The notes: generated from the sequence alone by a model not told the origin. Positions 1 to 10,928 are shown, counted from the stretch's first letter. The stretch is DNA of 64,000 bases from Nesterenkonia pannonica (GCF_019575955.1 NZ_CP080575.1:1736001-1800000); one strand, 5' to 3'. A program made the numbers and translations.

Positions 1-3000
1 GGTGCCCGTTGCGGTGAGGTTGCCGGTGCTGGCCGAGAGGTCGAAGCGGCGGTTTCCACTGCCGTCCCAAGCGCGCAGACCGGCTTAGGCTGGAGCTTCA
101 CGCCACGGTTCGACTGGCTGTGTGTCTGGAACGTCGCCGCGGTGGCGACCACACCAGTCCATGAATTCGACCTGATCTGATCCGCGTCAAGCTCTAGGAA
201 CTCCGCTGAACCTGCGGCGATCTTGTTGCCGACCGCCTCGTTGAAGAACAGGTTCTCCAGCTCGGCTTCGGTGGCCTGCAATAGGCCATCAATAACCATC
301 TTGCCACTGTTTGCCTGCGTGACCGTCGGCGCATACATGCCGATGTGCGACGTGGTCCGCTCGAAGTAGAGCAGGATGAACATCGTGCGGATAGACCCGA
401 TCTCAGGGACTGTCCACGAGTAGTCCAAAGTGTCGCCGGTACTCATTCCGGCGGGCCAGTAGTGGCGACCTTCCTGGTAGATAACCCCGTCGTGATCGCC
501 CAAATACCCCACGCGGATGCCCAGGCGATGATTCGAGTTGCTGTTGTTCATCTGCTTCGCGGAGAACCAATACTTCTCGCCAGGCCGAGCCTCGAGCCGT
601 TCACGCCCGTACTGGACACGGAACTCACCACTAATCCCGCCGGAGGGGCGAATGATGTTGGTGTCCCCTGCGCTCCACCAGAAGTAACCGATCTCATCCT
701 CAGCGGTGTCGTGTCTCTGCCAGCCGCCCTCCATTCCCCACTCACGCGAGAACTGCGGGTCAGTAATCAGGTTGGTGTAGTTGCCCACCACCATCTTCTG
801 AGTGCTCACAGACTTGTCCTTGAGCAACGTGCCGCCGATCAGCGCCTGATCGAAGTCGGCCATGCGGCCCTGAATCAGGTTCACCATGGCGTTATCTAGG
901 AAGGCCGCAGACGCGGTGAACTCTACGGTGTCCACAGCACGGGACTTCACAGCACCGTCCTGCAGCGCCACGTCACCGATCCAACCCTCGCGGGCGTCAA
1001 CCCGGTCGAACACTGCAAGCTGGCCCCACAGCTGCTCGACCACAGCCTCGTTGATACTCGCGCCCGAAGCGGCGAGCTTCCCGACACTGATGGAGCTGAA
1101 AACCTCATCGCGCAGAGGCAGTTTCTGCCAGCCGCCCGATTCGCGGCGCCAGATCCCAACGATGTCGTCACCATCGGTCTGGTAGTAGATGGTCCCGTTG
1201 ACCGCAGGGTCTCCGAGTGTGCCCTCAGTGTCGCCGTCGAAGTAGTCAGCGACCCGAGCGAGGGCGTCCTCTTCGGTGTCAGCGACCCCAACCATCCACG
1301 CGTCGGAGTACGAGGCACCATCAGTCGGCGCCGACCAGGACGGGCCGCCCTGATACCAGAGGATCGCCAGGATGTTATCGAACGGCTCATCCGGGATCTG
1401 CGTAGCCTGCGAAAGCCGTCCAGCAGAAAGAGGTATCTCCTGTGATACCGGCGGGGTGATCGCGACCTCAGTGGAACCCATGCGGAACTGGAAACGGAGC
1501 CTTACGTGGGACGCGCCGCGACCTTCGCTCTCGAAGCCACGCCGCACATCAGCCGACAGCGCCATCCAGCGGCCAGGGTCGCACGCGACCACCCCAGAAC
1601 AGGTTGGCGAACCTGAGCGTTCGCGGTGGCGCCATTGAACTCGACACGCAACGCCCGGCTACCGTGGGTTACCACCCACGAGGATGTCGGGTTGCCCAAC
1701 TCTCCGCCGGTGCTGGTGTGTGTCAGCCTCTCCAACCCCTGCTCGAAGCTGGGGTTGGCGATGAGGTTGCGCTGCACGTCAATGCCATTTCGACGCTTGG
1801 CAGACGTCGAATCATGCGGTGTGCCATCCCACGCGTAGGTCTCCCCGAACGCCCCGGTCTCATCGTCCGGCTCACCCTCGCCGATGTGGACCCGCTCACG
1901 CCCTGAAAGCATGTCGTTGAGCTCGTTGAGCCGCGACGTGTCTGCCTTCTGCGCCAGCGTCTCATCCAGCTCCTCAGTGACAGCGCGCAGGGTGTCGAAG
2001 ACTTCCGGATCCCAGTTCTCGTCCCACTCCACGCGGAACTGGTCGAGGGATGTAGCCGTTTCTGAGACCGTCGCGGAGATCGACTTCTCCAGTGCCGGGC
2101 CGACACGGGTGTTCAGATCCTCAAGCGTGGACTTCAGTGGCGCCGGGTCAAACAGCGGCGGGACATCGACCACCAGCGGCTCAGACAGCTCAGAGAGGGT
2201 CCGGCCGTCCCAACCCTGCATCTGATGCCAGATCGCGAACTCGCCGTACCCGTTGAACCCGATCATGGACGTGCCGCCGCCACGGGAATCAATGTCGCTG
2301 CCACGGAACACCCGAGCACTGTCCCGCGGGCTAGGGATGTCACCGTTCTCGTCCAATGGCGCCACCAGCGTGAGCATCAGGCCGAACCGCTGCGGGATCG
2401 TGTGCGAGTTCCCGTCGTGGTCTTGCCCGTTCCAGCGGGTCACGGCGATCCCGTAGGTGCCCATCTCCTCGAGAATCGGCATGGAGGGGCGCGGCTGCGG
2501 GCCGGAGCGGCTACGGCCGCCATCAGATGGGCGACCAGAGTCGCCGAAGAACTGCCCCGGTTAGTGCCCGTGGACAGCGATGGTGGCAGGTACGAGAGCA
2601 CCAGGCGGTTCTCTGAGGCGTCCGAGCTGGTGGTGACAGCGGTGACCTCAGCGCGCAGGCGCGCGTCGATGTCGTTGTCCCACACGTAGACCCGGTCACC
2701 CAGCTGCAGCTCCGCCAGGTCGAAGTCATCCTGCCCATCAATCGGCTTCGTGGCGGCGGCGGTCAGCGTGTAGGTGATCTGCGGGTACGCCTCGACCGCG
2801 AGCCGGGCGGCAGCGTCGCGCTGCATGTTCGCCGCGAACTCGTAATCGTTGTCAGCCCAGTGGTCCTCCTTGCGGAACCGAGCCCGCGCCTCAGCGATCG
2901 AGAGGCCCCGCGAATGGTAGTACCCGTAGTCCTCCACTGGATCGAGGGCGACGTCGTCGGCCATCGTCGGATAGATGACGGTCGTGACCGGCTTGCGCTC

Positions 3001-3561
3001 GACCTTCTCGATGTTCTCGAGCTGACGGCCGTAGGTGAACACGTACTCGTGGTCGGTGCCACGGGTGCCGGTGATGTTAATCCGACGACGCAACGAGTCG
3101 AACCACAGTTGTGCGTCCTGGTGCCGCGCCAGGAAGTGCAGGGCATCCAGGGCGGTAATCTCGTCGAAGTCTGCCCGGCCCTCACGAATCCCGGTGGTCT
3201 CACCACGGGTCCAGCGGGTGCCGGACACTGCCTCATCGATGGCGCGGTTCAGTGTCCAGTTATCCGGCCGGTAGTCCACGAGCTTGAGTTCCGCCAACTC
3301 CGCCTGCACCTCGTCAGCAGTGATCACAGCACGGTCAGCCACTCGGTCACGATGGACCTTACGGATGCCGAAGCGGCGACCCTTGAAGATCAGCTCCTGC
3401 TCAGAGTTGACCCCGTCCGCCTGCTCCAGGGTGGTCGTGACCCGAAGCTCATTGGTCGAGTCATCCCGGTCATCGAGTACCCACTCGGCGTCCTGAACAA
3501 CACGGATCGGCTCAAGCTCCCAGTCCAGGAGCGCCACGGGTGCGGTGCCGTTGGTGGGCAT
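1..3561 (-). CDS. Tail-tip (Tal-like) minor structural protein, 3' end outside window
   Basis: Large tail protein following Dit, the usual place of the siphophage tail-tip protein that completes the baseplate and often carries receptor-binding or wall-degrading domains. The start at 3561 has GGAGG four bases upstream; an in-frame ATG at 3579 does not. The first ~330 codons resemble the prophage tail-endopeptidase-like N-terminus; later there is a segment beginning NLIANPSFEQGL typical of carbohydrate-binding modules on tail fibres. The frame is continuous only after correcting a four-G run (2553-2556), another (1592-1595) and a GCTTAGGC string (83-90). More than 1,180 codons are visible. Family is inferred from position and general similarity; the exact subfamily is uncertain. 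Confidence 0.75.
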
Positions 3562-3581
3562 GGAACCTCCAGAGGGCATAG

Positions 3582-3606
3582 AAAAAGCGCCCGGTCAGAG
3601 GCGCTC
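3582..3606 (-). terminator. Intrinsic terminator between Dit and tail-tip genes
   Basis: On the minus strand a GCGCC/GGCGC-type hairpin is followed by five T residues (AGCGCCTCTGACCGGGCGC then TTTTT). It lies just after the Dit stop and before the tail-tip RBS, so it may attenuate tail-tip expression. Confidence 0.6.
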
Positions 3607-3631
3607 GGAAGTTAATGGGAAGTTGAAGGCG

Positions 3632-4381
3632 CTAGATCCAGCGCTCCTGGTAGCGGAACTCGATCGGCCCGCCGGGGTGGCGGGAAACAGAAGAACCGTC
3701 TCGCACCTGCGGGTAGGAGCCCTTGATGTCTTCGACGTTCAACACCCCGCCAACACGGGTTTCCATCCGCTCGCAGTCGATGCGGATTTGCTGGCCCTCA
3801 CTGATCTGCCGATCAACTCTCAGCCGCACCCCATCCACCTCAATCCAGGCGGAACCGACTGTGCTGCTGGTCGTCCAGACGATGACCGGCTGAACGAAAT
3901 GGTTGGTGCCCACTGAGATCAGTCCACCCGCGATCGTGGTAGTGACGGTTGACCCGTAGAGGAATGGCTTTGGGCAGTAGAACGTCATCGTGCCCTGGTG
4001 CATGTGCGCATAGTCCGAGGACTTCGACAGCCCACCCTCGGCGGCCATGAAGTACCCGTCGAGGTGGCTCAGCTCCAGCTCCACCAAACCCCGGCGGCTC
4101 ATCAGGCCATTTAGGACACTCTCGACCCGGCGGTGCTCCGTCAGCGCCGCGTGGGACGCTTCCTTGGCGACCTTGAGCGTGTACGCGACTGTAACTGTCC
4201 GCGACGGCAGTGTCCGCTCGATCAGCACATCCCCATCACGGCCCGGCGCGTCACGGATGCCGAGCTCACTGCCCAGCAACCCGTCACCGGAGATGCCATT
4301 GACGGTGAACTCGGCACCCTCGTCCGCCATAGCCTCGTTGATCGACTGGTAGGCGTAGGTGATCTCAACGTCTTCCGCCAC
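3632..4381 (-). CDS. Distal tail protein (Dit)
   Basis: About 249 residues starting at GTG 4381, preceded by AGGGG at a suitable distance. It opens VAEDVEITYAYQSINEAM and carries the Dit-like pattern of a central region ending in a conserved aromatic segment (MTFYCPKPFLYGS) before a galectin-like C-terminal half. Dit forms the ring joining the tail tube to the tip. As written, the tape-measure reading frame runs straight into this protein; I interpret that as an indel at the tape-measure end, because a separate RBS and start are present and Dit is normally its own gene. Confidence 0.78.
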   Translation of the reverse strand: MAEDVEITYAYQSINEAMADEGAEFTVNGISGDGLLGSELGIRDAPGRDGDVLIERTLPSRTVTVAYTLKVAKEASHAALTEHRRVESVLNGLMSRRGLVELELSHLDGYFMAAEGGLSKSSDYAHMHQGTMTFYCPKPFLYGSTVTTTIAGGLISVGTNHFVQPVIVWTTSSTVGSAWIEVDGVRLRVDRQISEGQQIRIDCERMETRVGGVLNVEDIKGSYPQVRDGSSVSRHPGGPIEFRYQERWI

Positions 4382-4388
4382 TGGGCCC

Positions 4389-7300
4389 CTACTGTCACGG
4401 GCCGACTGGTCAGCCAGCCCCTCGGATGCTGCGCGGATCACGGACGGGTCACCCATCGACACCTTCACCCGGCCGTCCACGAACCGTGCGAGCCCATCAC
4501 TGCCGAACTCCACACGGGCGCCCACCAGTGTCGCCTCAGCCGTCATCACACCGCCGCGGCCGCCGCCAGAGACGGCACCGCCGGTCGCGTACGCCGGAAC
4601 CATGTCGCGGCCAGAGGGCCGCTGCGGCTGTGAGCCCGTCAGGCCAGCACGGAAGGCATAGACGCCCTGCTGGCCTCCCATGAGTTGAACCTCGCGGGCA
4701 GTCAGCACGTGCTCACCGTTGGACACGGCGGCGATGATGCTGTCCGACGTTCCCGTGCCAGGACCACGCACAGAGCCACCACCAGAGAACTCTGGGATGC
4801 TGTGATTCGCCATCCGGCCAGTTCTGGGGCTGTTGCTCTGGTGGATCGTGGTGACCGTGTGAGTGTGGTTCGAGCGTGTCTGCCGACCATCGATGCGGTC
4901 CAATGAATTGTTTGTCTCATCGGCAACCCGCTTCGCCTCCTCCGACATCCACGAGTCGATGCTGACGCTATCCGGGACACCCAGAACCTCACGAGTGAGC
5001 TCACGCGCCGCATCCTCAGAAAGGCCGAACGCCTGGGCTGCCTCGAGTAGACCGTCGTACGTCCGGCGAATCTTGCCCTGCACCTCATCCTGAGATGCAC
5101 CGTTCTCAGCCATAGCTGAGGCAGCGTCCATGCCAGATCGGGCGACGTCCTGGAAGGCGCCGTTGGCAAGCCGCCCGGCCTCTGTGGTGAGGTCGAAGTC
5201 GGTCTTGTTCTTGTTCAGCATCCGGCCCATCTCGCCCTGTGATTCCTTCACCTGCGAGATAGCTGTGTCGACGCCGTCGATCGCTTCATGGAAGCGCGCG
5301 GTGGCATCACGGGCGCTCATGGTGAGGATGCCAGCCTCGAACAGAACATCGAGGAACTCGCGCAGCGAATCCACGGCGCCGTCGGCCGAGACCCCGACAT
5401 CTTCAAGGGCGGTCTCCAGCTCCATCGCCGCGATCTGTGCCTCAGCCTCAGCCCGCGCAGCGTCCTCCGCGGCGTTCGCGACCCCCTCGATGCCGCCAGC
5501 CGCCTCAATGGCCGCCGGTACAGTGTCCTCGAAGGCCCACTTGAGGAGCTCTTGGCGCTCAAGTGCGATGTCATGTGAGGCCGCGAAGCCGTCGAGCTCT
5601 GCCACGTAGTAAGCGAAGGTCTCCCGAGCTCCTCGAGGCTTCGTCCGTTGTCCCGTGAACCTTCGGTCAGCTCCGACATCTGGGTCGTAGCCTGCTCGAT
5701 GTTGCCCTCGGCCACCAGGGCCTCGAAGGCCGCGTTGGTGTTGTCTACCTCTTCGCGGAACTGGCGAATGTGGTTCGGCTCAAAAGCGTCGGGCACCCAT
5801 TCCAGCCACGCCCTTGAATCCAGGGTTTTAAGGACGTCCTCGAAGTTGCTGAGCTCGATCGAGGCGCCGTGCACACCTGTGCTGATCTCCAGGCCAGCGT
5901 TCCCGAGGAGATGCCCGGCGTGCTCACCACTGATGGCGAGCTTGTCGAGCTCGGTCTTGAGCTCCTCAGCTTCACGCCCGGTCTCACGGAAGTGGTCCTT
6001 GACTCGCGCCATGGCGTCGAAGGCGATGAACCCGGCGACCAGCACGCCCGTGGTGCGCCCCAGATTCCCCAGGATGGTGTTCGCGCGGCCCCGGACTGGC
6101 GCAGTGCCGTCAGGGCCGTGGCGGACTGCATGATGCCCGGAGCGAGCAGGATGAATGACCCTGCCGCCAGGGCAGCTGCGCCACCTGCGGCACTGATCCA
6201 GGCGACGGCGTTCTGCGCGACCGGGTTGAGCTCGTTGAACCACGTCACGGCGCCACTGAGGTTCGTCACTAGACCCTCAAGGGCTGGGAGGAACGCCTGA
6301 CCGAGGGTGATGGCCGCGTCCTGGATGTTGGACCAGAAGGCGCGCACCTGGGCGGCGACGGTGTCGTAGACGTAGCCTCTTCACCCAGTGCGGTCGCGTC
6401 ACCGAACGCCTCGTTACCGCGCTCCATGCTGTCAGAGAGCATGTCGTTTATGGAGGCCAGGTTAGTGAAGGCCATAATGGTGCGTTGCTCAGTGACACCC
6501 AGCTCGGACAGTGATTCCTGCACACTGGTGCCCTGCTCAGCGGCTTCGCCCAGGCCGACGACGAACGCCTCCAGGGCGGCCGCAGAGTCTTCCTGCCAAA
6601 GGTTGGAGAACTCATCCGCAGCCATGCTTACCACGTCTGCGAATCCTTCGAGGGACTCCCCGCCGCTGGTGACGGCGTCGTTGATGTCGTACATCATCCG
6701 GGACACGGCGGTGCCACCGGCGGCCGATGCGACACCAACAGAGGTCAGCGCCGTCGCCAGGCCGAGCACGTCGCCCTCGCTCATGTTGAAGGCAGTACCG
6801 GCACCAGCGATCCGCTGAGCCATGTCCATGATTTCGGACTCAGTGGTGGCCGAGTTGTTGCCAAGGTCCACCACGGCCGAGCCGAGGTTGCGCATCTCCT
6901 CGGTCGGAGTGCCCATGACGTTCGCGAACCGTTGCATCGAGGTCGCGGCCTGCTCCGCGGTCATGTTCGTCGAGACGCCCATGTCGATCATGACGCGGGT
7001 AAACTCTTCGACGTCGTTGACGTTCACGCCCAGCTGGGCGGCCGCGGCGGCCACGGCGGCGACTTCCTGGTGCGTCGTCGGCAGCTCCGTAGCGATGCCC
7101 CGCAGGGCCCCTCAAGCTCATTGAGCTGCTGAGGGGTGCCGTCCGTACGGCGCATCACGTCAGTCCAGGCAGTCTCCCAGTCGATGGCCGCCTTCGTCGC
7201 CATACCCAGGGCGCCGACAGTCAGGGTGCCGAAAGCCGTAAGGTGACGACCCAGCTGCTGCATCTCGGGCTGGTTGATCGCACTGCGCAGCTTGTTCCCG

Positions 7301-7392
7301 AAGTCGTCAGCCTCGCCGCGAGCCTTCCGAAGGTTCGAGTTGAACTGGTCGACCTGCGCCTCGAGAATCAGCTTTACGCGGCGATCAGCCAT
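4389..7392 (-). CDS. Tail tape measure protein
   Basis: About 1,000 residues, reconstructed across at least four single-base frame breaks (near 7105, 6355, 6095 and 5615, plus one at the 3' end). It starts MADRRVKLILEAQVDQFNSN and has the TP901-type N-terminal domain, alanine-rich helical stretches, a hydrophobic segment (AAALAAGSFILLAPGIM) and a glycine-rich C-terminal part. Tape measure proteins set tail length and line the tail before DNA ejection. It lies directly after the tail chaperone pair in the standard siphophage order, separated from it only by a gene on the opposite strand. The break near 7105 is a GGGG run where GGGGG restores GALRGIATEL. Confidence 0.9.
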
Positions 7393-7426
7393 AACCGGGC
7401 CTCCTCAGTTGTGCGAAGATCTAGAG

Positions 7427-7948
7427 ATGCGTGAGGGAATGAAGGCCACAGGGACTGCTTCACTGGCGGCGCTATGCCTGGTCACGATCGGGGCGTGCGG
7501 AGGTCAGGTAGAGAACGGCGATGCGGATCCGGCGGATGAGTCGGCGCCGGTGAGCACCCCGAGCGAGACACCCGAGAGCGACGGACAGGCCGCCAGTGAT
7601 GAGTGGGGTGACCAGATGTGGGACGACCACGTCGAAGACCTCGTCGCCTGGTGGAACAAGCACTACGACGCCGACTGCGACATCACAGAGGCCGACTGCT
7701 ACGAGCACTTCTCTGATGGCGACGAACTGATGGCCGACTTCGGTGCCGCGCTTACGGAGAGCGACTCATACGAGAGTCAGCCGGACTACGTCGCGCCGGG
7801 CTTTGCGGGCGAAGTGACTAGAACGGCCCGAGCACTCGAGCGCTACTCGCACGCCTGCCCCGCAGAGACTGACTGCGACGCGATGGCGGAGGGTCTGGAA
7901 AGTGACGTCTACGAGGTCGTCTCCGAGACCGACACTTGGTGGGACTGA
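7427..7948 (+). CDS. Acidic lipoprotein, opposite-strand moron in the tail operon
   Basis: 173 residues with a lipoprotein signal: basic start (MREGMK), hydrophobic core and a lipobox ending IGAC at about residue 24. The mature part is strongly acidic, with four cysteines and paired tryptophans (VAWWNKHY, DTWWD), suggesting a secreted, lipid-anchored domain. It is read against all surrounding late genes, in the gap between tail chaperone and tape measure. The reading frame is intact. I do not recognise the family. Independent prophage-expressed lipoproteins often block superinfection, but that role is inferred only. An alternative start is ATG 7439, which has a GAGGGA too close to be ideal. 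Confidence 0.72.
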   Translation: MREGMKATGTASLAALCLVTIGACGGQVENGDADPADESAPVSTPSETPESDGQAASDEWGDQMWDDHVEDLVAWWNKHYDADCDITEADCYEHFSDGDELMADFGAALTESDSYESQPDYVAPGFAGEVTRTARALERYSHACPAETDCDAMAEGLESDVYEVVSETDTWWD

Positions 7949-7952
7949 GGCT

Positions 7953-8265
7953 TCAACCCTCGGGGTCCAGTACCACGTAGGACTTCTCCCCGGCTCTGCG
8001 TCGCGGCGCTTACCATCCTTGCCCTTCATGGCTGATTCGCTGGCCGCGCAGGCGTGACAGATACTGCTCTTGGTCTCGTACCAACCCTTATTCTCTTCCG
8101 AGTGGGCGACGATGACCGGCTTGCCGCAGCCGCAGAGCCCGTCCTGGTAGATCGCGTGCGCCAGGGTCAGGCGCGCATCCTTCTCGCTCCAGGTGTCACC
8201 ACCCAGCAACCAGCGCGACGGGGCTGGCAGTAACGCTCAGCGAGCCCCAGGATTTGGATTACTCG
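7953..8265 (-). CDS. Tail assembly chaperone, frameshift extension (gpT-like part)
   Basis: Second part of the tail chaperone, normally made as a G-T fusion by programmed -1 frameshifting. Visible sequence includes APSRWLLGGDTWSEKDA and a four-cysteine segment (GLCGCGKP ... CHACA), usual for actinophage chaperone extensions. It has no convincing start of its own. It ends EPGEKSYVVLDPEG after correcting a GGGG run near 7990. A second small break near 8233 is needed to join the frame leaving the G protein to the one used here. Confidence 0.65.
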
Positions 8266-8843
8266 GCGGTATCGCCCTTGTTGGCGCCAGAGGACTTCTG
8301 CAAAAAATCCGCATCCGGCTCCTTCACTTCGGTCTGCGCCAGCTGGTAGGTGGCCTTGAGCTTCCCGAACTCCCCGAGGCCCAGCTTCGTGTCCAGCGCC
8401 TCGATGTTCTCCGCCGTCCACTTCACTTCGCGGCGCTCACCATCGAGCGGCTTCACCGCCACCACGGACTGGCCGACCATCGCGTACCAGAACTTCGCGG
8501 CCGCGGTCTGACGGTCCCAGTTCTTCTCTTGCTCGAGCTTGTCGAAGCGGTCCTTGATCTCCCGCATCTCTGGCCCACTCAGCGCCCGGCAAAAGACGGT
8601 GATTACCGAGCTCGCCAGCTTCTCCAGCTTGGCCTCGTACTTCTCCTGCAGCTTCGAGATCTTCTCCAGGGACCGCAGAGTGCCCTCGCCGCCGGTGTTC
8701 TCGTCCTCGATCTCCTGCTTGATGGCTTCCAGTTCACCCACTAGGTGACCGCCGCTGAAGATGCGGCAGGAGCGTTCAGGAAGGTGCGCGTCCTCCAGCC
8801 ATGCGTCCAGGTCGAAAGTCTCAGGGTTCAGCTCTTCAGTCAT
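8259..8843 (-). CDS. Tail assembly chaperone (gpG-like)
   Basis: 194 residues from ATG 8843, preceded by GAGGAG. Acidic, helical protein encoded between the major tail protein and tape measure, as expected for the chaperone that coats the tape measure protein during tail assembly. It ends NKGDTAE; slipping back one base before the stop would carry translation on as RRVIQILGLAER and then into the extension. The reading frame of this part is intact. Confidence 0.8.
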   Translation of the reverse strand: MTEELNPETFDLDAWLEDAHLPERSCRIFSGGHLVGELEAIKQEIEDENTGGEGTLRSLEKISKLQEKYEAKLEKLASSVITVFCRALSGPEMREIKDRFDKLEQEKNWDRQTAAAKFWYAMVGQSVVAVKPLDGERREVKWTAENIEALDTKLGLGEFGKLKATYQLAQTEVKEPDADFLQKSSGANKGDTAE

Positions 8844-8939
8844 GTCAGGCTCTCCTCGTTCGGGTACAGCAAAGCCCCGACGAGACATGCTCAGCCGGAG
8901 CTCAGAAAGGAAGTGGCGTCAGGCTCTACAAGGGGTGGA

Positions 8940-8981
8940 CCAGCGGCGGGGCGAGAGCCTGACGAGCAACCCCGCCGCTGG
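8940..8981 (-). terminator. Perfect 12-bp inverted repeat after the tail tube gene
   Basis: CCAGCGGCGGGG at 8940-8951 and its exact complement at 8970-8981 enclose an 18-base loop, immediately downstream of the major tail protein. There is no T tract, so it may be an RNA-stabilising hairpin or attenuator rather than a full terminator; it would explain high tail-tube expression relative to downstream genes. Confidence 0.6.
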
Positions 8982-8994
8982 GATCTAAGGGTGG

Positions 8995-9513
8995 TCAGCT
9001 GCCGGTGCCGGTGCCCACCGTGCCGTTGTCGTACACCTGGCGAGGCAGGAGACGAACGTCGAAGGCGATGTTGCCCTCCAGTGCGCCACGCTTGGGCAGG
9101 TCAACCTCGAAGGAGCCGCCCATGTCGTAGATGTCGCCGTCCTCCCATTCGTCGCTGGACCACTTGCCGGTCTCGCGCTTGTAGACCCACAGCTCGGAGC
9201 CGACGTTGTCGATGAACTTCTGCGCGGTCGCGTCGTCGCTGTCCGTGTCCCCGCCGGCGGTGAAGCCGCGCTCCACACGCATCGACGCCTCGTGGTTGCG
9301 GTTGGTCACCATCTGTGTCTGCGAACGGGACACCAGCTTCGTGTTCGGACTCGTGTCCGAGTCGGCCGCGGTGAACACGAACGACGGCATATCGATGTCC
9401 GCCGAACCGTCATGCCCCGCGTTGAGCTCCTCAGCAGTCGGACGCTCAGGGTTCTCGGGCTTGTCTTCCAGGATGGTGAGCTTGATGCGCCCCTGGCTCA
9501 ATCTGCGGCCCAT
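8995..9513 (-). CDS. Major tail protein (tail tube)
   Basis: 172 residues with an intact frame, start ATG 9513 with AGGAGG upstream (9523-9528). It is beta-rich, opens MGRRLSQGRIKLTILEDKP and ends in a glycine/threonine tail. Its place between the tail terminator/neck genes and the tail chaperone is diagnostic for the tube protein, the most abundant tail component. Confidence 0.82.
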   Translation of the reverse strand: MGRRLSQGRIKLTILEDKPENPERPTAEELNAGHDGSADIDMPSFVFTAADSDTSPNTKLVSRSQTQMVTNRNHEASMRVERGFTAGGDTDSDDATAQKFIDNVGSELWVYKRETGKWSSDEWEDGDIYDMGGSFEVDLPKRGALEGNIAFDVRLLPRQVYDNGTVGTGTGS

Positions 9514-9690
9514 TCATGGCCTCCTTCATCAATAGGATCTTCCGGGGATTCTTCTTCTTGCTCCTGCACCTCAACCTCGGCGGGCGTCTCCCGGAAGGCT
9601 GAACAGGTCTTTGCGGCGCTCATATCGAGCACGCGGGACTTCCATCTGGTGCCCAGTGCGCCTAGACACCACCACGATTGGTTCCTTCAT
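9498..9690 (-). CDS. Small acidic protein between tail terminator and tube
   Basis: About 64 residues from ATG 9690, with a basic first half (SRRTGHQMEVPRARYERRKD) and a glutamate-rich second half (AEVEVQEQEEESPEDP). One single-base break near 9604 is needed; the corrected frame stops at 9498, overlapping the tube gene start. Such short proteins are common at this point of actinophage genomes; function unknown. Confidence 0.5.
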
Positions 9691-9695
9691 CACGG

Positions 9696-10129
9696 CTACT
9701 CCTCATCTCGGTGAGCGACCAGCGTCAGCTCGTCGATGGCGTACAGCGGATACAGGCCGCCCTCCAGGGAGATGGACGGGTCTTGGTCGACGGGCTGCAG
9801 GCTCTGCAGGCGGATGCGCTCACACACGAAGCCCTCGATGCTCGGGATCTGCCGGTTCACTGCTTACCGGACGCGCTCAATAAGCCATGTCATCGAACCC
9901 GGCGAGGTGGCCGCATAGGTCAGCCGGATCGTCGCCGACCAGTCCTTCGGAAAATCCGCCAGCGTCGGAGCGTCCGGACCGCTGCCGCTGTACTCAGTCG
10001 GCAGGGCGCCCCAGATCGTCACGTGGGGTAGTCATCCAGAGACGGCGTGCCAGAGACTCGCGCGCGCCCCACATGCACCGTCACAGCCGGGTCCGTGATG
10101 AGTGCCTTGATCGCCTCGAAGTGGATCAC
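9696..10129 (-). CDS. Tail terminator-like protein
   Basis: About 144 residues starting at GTG 10129, which overlaps the stop of the preceding gene by four bases. It contains DDYPHVTIWGA and TWLIERVR, resembling the proteins that cap the tail tube and join it to the neck. Two defects are present as written: a one-base break near 10027 and an in-frame TAA at 9865-9867. The TAA lies in GTAAGC (coding strand); GCCGGC there gives ERVRPAVNRQ and a full-length protein. Confidence 0.7.
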
Positions 10130-10526
10130 AGCACATCACCCAGGGCGTCACGGAGGAACTTCGCGGCCACATCGGCCTCCTCCTGCAGGATCGAATCAGG
10201 CTCAGCGACCGTTCCGCCGCCACCATTCGACCCGCCGAAGTAGGCGATACCTGCCAGCGCGGCCGAAGGGTCACGGAGGCGTTCGGGCCGACCTCGACCT
10301 CCATGTGCCCCATACCGAAGGCGGCGGACTCAATGAAGTCGAAGTCGATGGAGCGGGCAACCTGCCCGAAGCTGCGTGACCCACTGAACGCCTGAGTCAT
10401 GCGGTTCTTCATCTGCACGCCACCCTTGCGCATGATCGGCCGCAGCTTGGAGGCGGTCTGGCGGGGTGCGGCGTCGAGATCTGCGATCACCTGATCCAGA
10501 CCCTCGATCTTCACGTGAATACTCAT
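10126..10526 (-). CDS. HK97 gp10-like neck / minor tail protein
   Basis: About 134 residues opening MSIHVKIEGLDQVIADLDAA, with the basic, helical N-terminus (SKLRPIMRKGG) typical of gp10-type tail-completion proteins. After a one-base break near 10267 it continues AALAGIAYFGGSNGGG and ends LRDALGDVL. The start overlaps the upstream stop (ATGA), and the downstream gene overlaps in the same way, so the neck genes are translationally coupled. Confidence 0.78.
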
Positions 10527-10928
10527 CCTGTGACCACCTCAACATTCCATCGCTGGGCAGTGCGGTACGTGCCGCGGTTCAGGTCTCGCAGTGTCCCCGT
10601 AGGTCGACGTTGATCGGCGACTCATCCGAGGACTCGATGACGAAGCCGTCACCGGTCTGCACAGGCGCGTCATGCGGAAGATGCAAGCGCGGGGCCTCGA
10701 CAGTGAACTCGTTCTCACCGGACTCGCGCCGGTCCCCGTCTGCGGCGTCGAGGTCAGCTTGCAGCGGCCAACCTCGTCGTCGACGGGGTAGACCACGATC
10801 ACCTCCGGCTCGTCACGGCCCGTGTCGGGGTTCGTCACGTGATTGCCGGTAGCGCGAGTAACCTTGCAGGTGTCGGTCATCAGGGACTCGGCCCGTTCGC
10901 GTCCCTTGGCCAGCAGTCGGGACACCAT
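10523..10928 (-). CDS. Head closure / head-tail stopper protein (DUF6093-like)
   Basis: About 135 residues from ATG 10928 (MVSRLLAKGRERAESLM, then the VTNPDTGRDEPEVI segment usual in this family). It lies between the connector and gp10-like genes, where the protein that closes the filled head is encoded. Two one-base breaks (near 10720 and 10590) must be corrected; the restored C-terminus reads RDLNRGTYRTAQRWNVEVV. Confidence 0.7.

Noticed and set aside
345..899. Rightward 184-residue reading frame (and many similar rightward frames over the phage late genes).
   Set aside because: These mirror the leftward genes, are rich in Arg/Ala/Pro, lack RBSs and show no domains; the leftward frames carry the conserved sequence.
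3632..5605. A natural tape-measure-Dit fusion.
   Set aside because: A separate GTG start with AGGGG lies at 4381 and a tape-measure stop (TAG or TGA) appears in adjacent frames at the same spot, so an indel is the simpler explanation.
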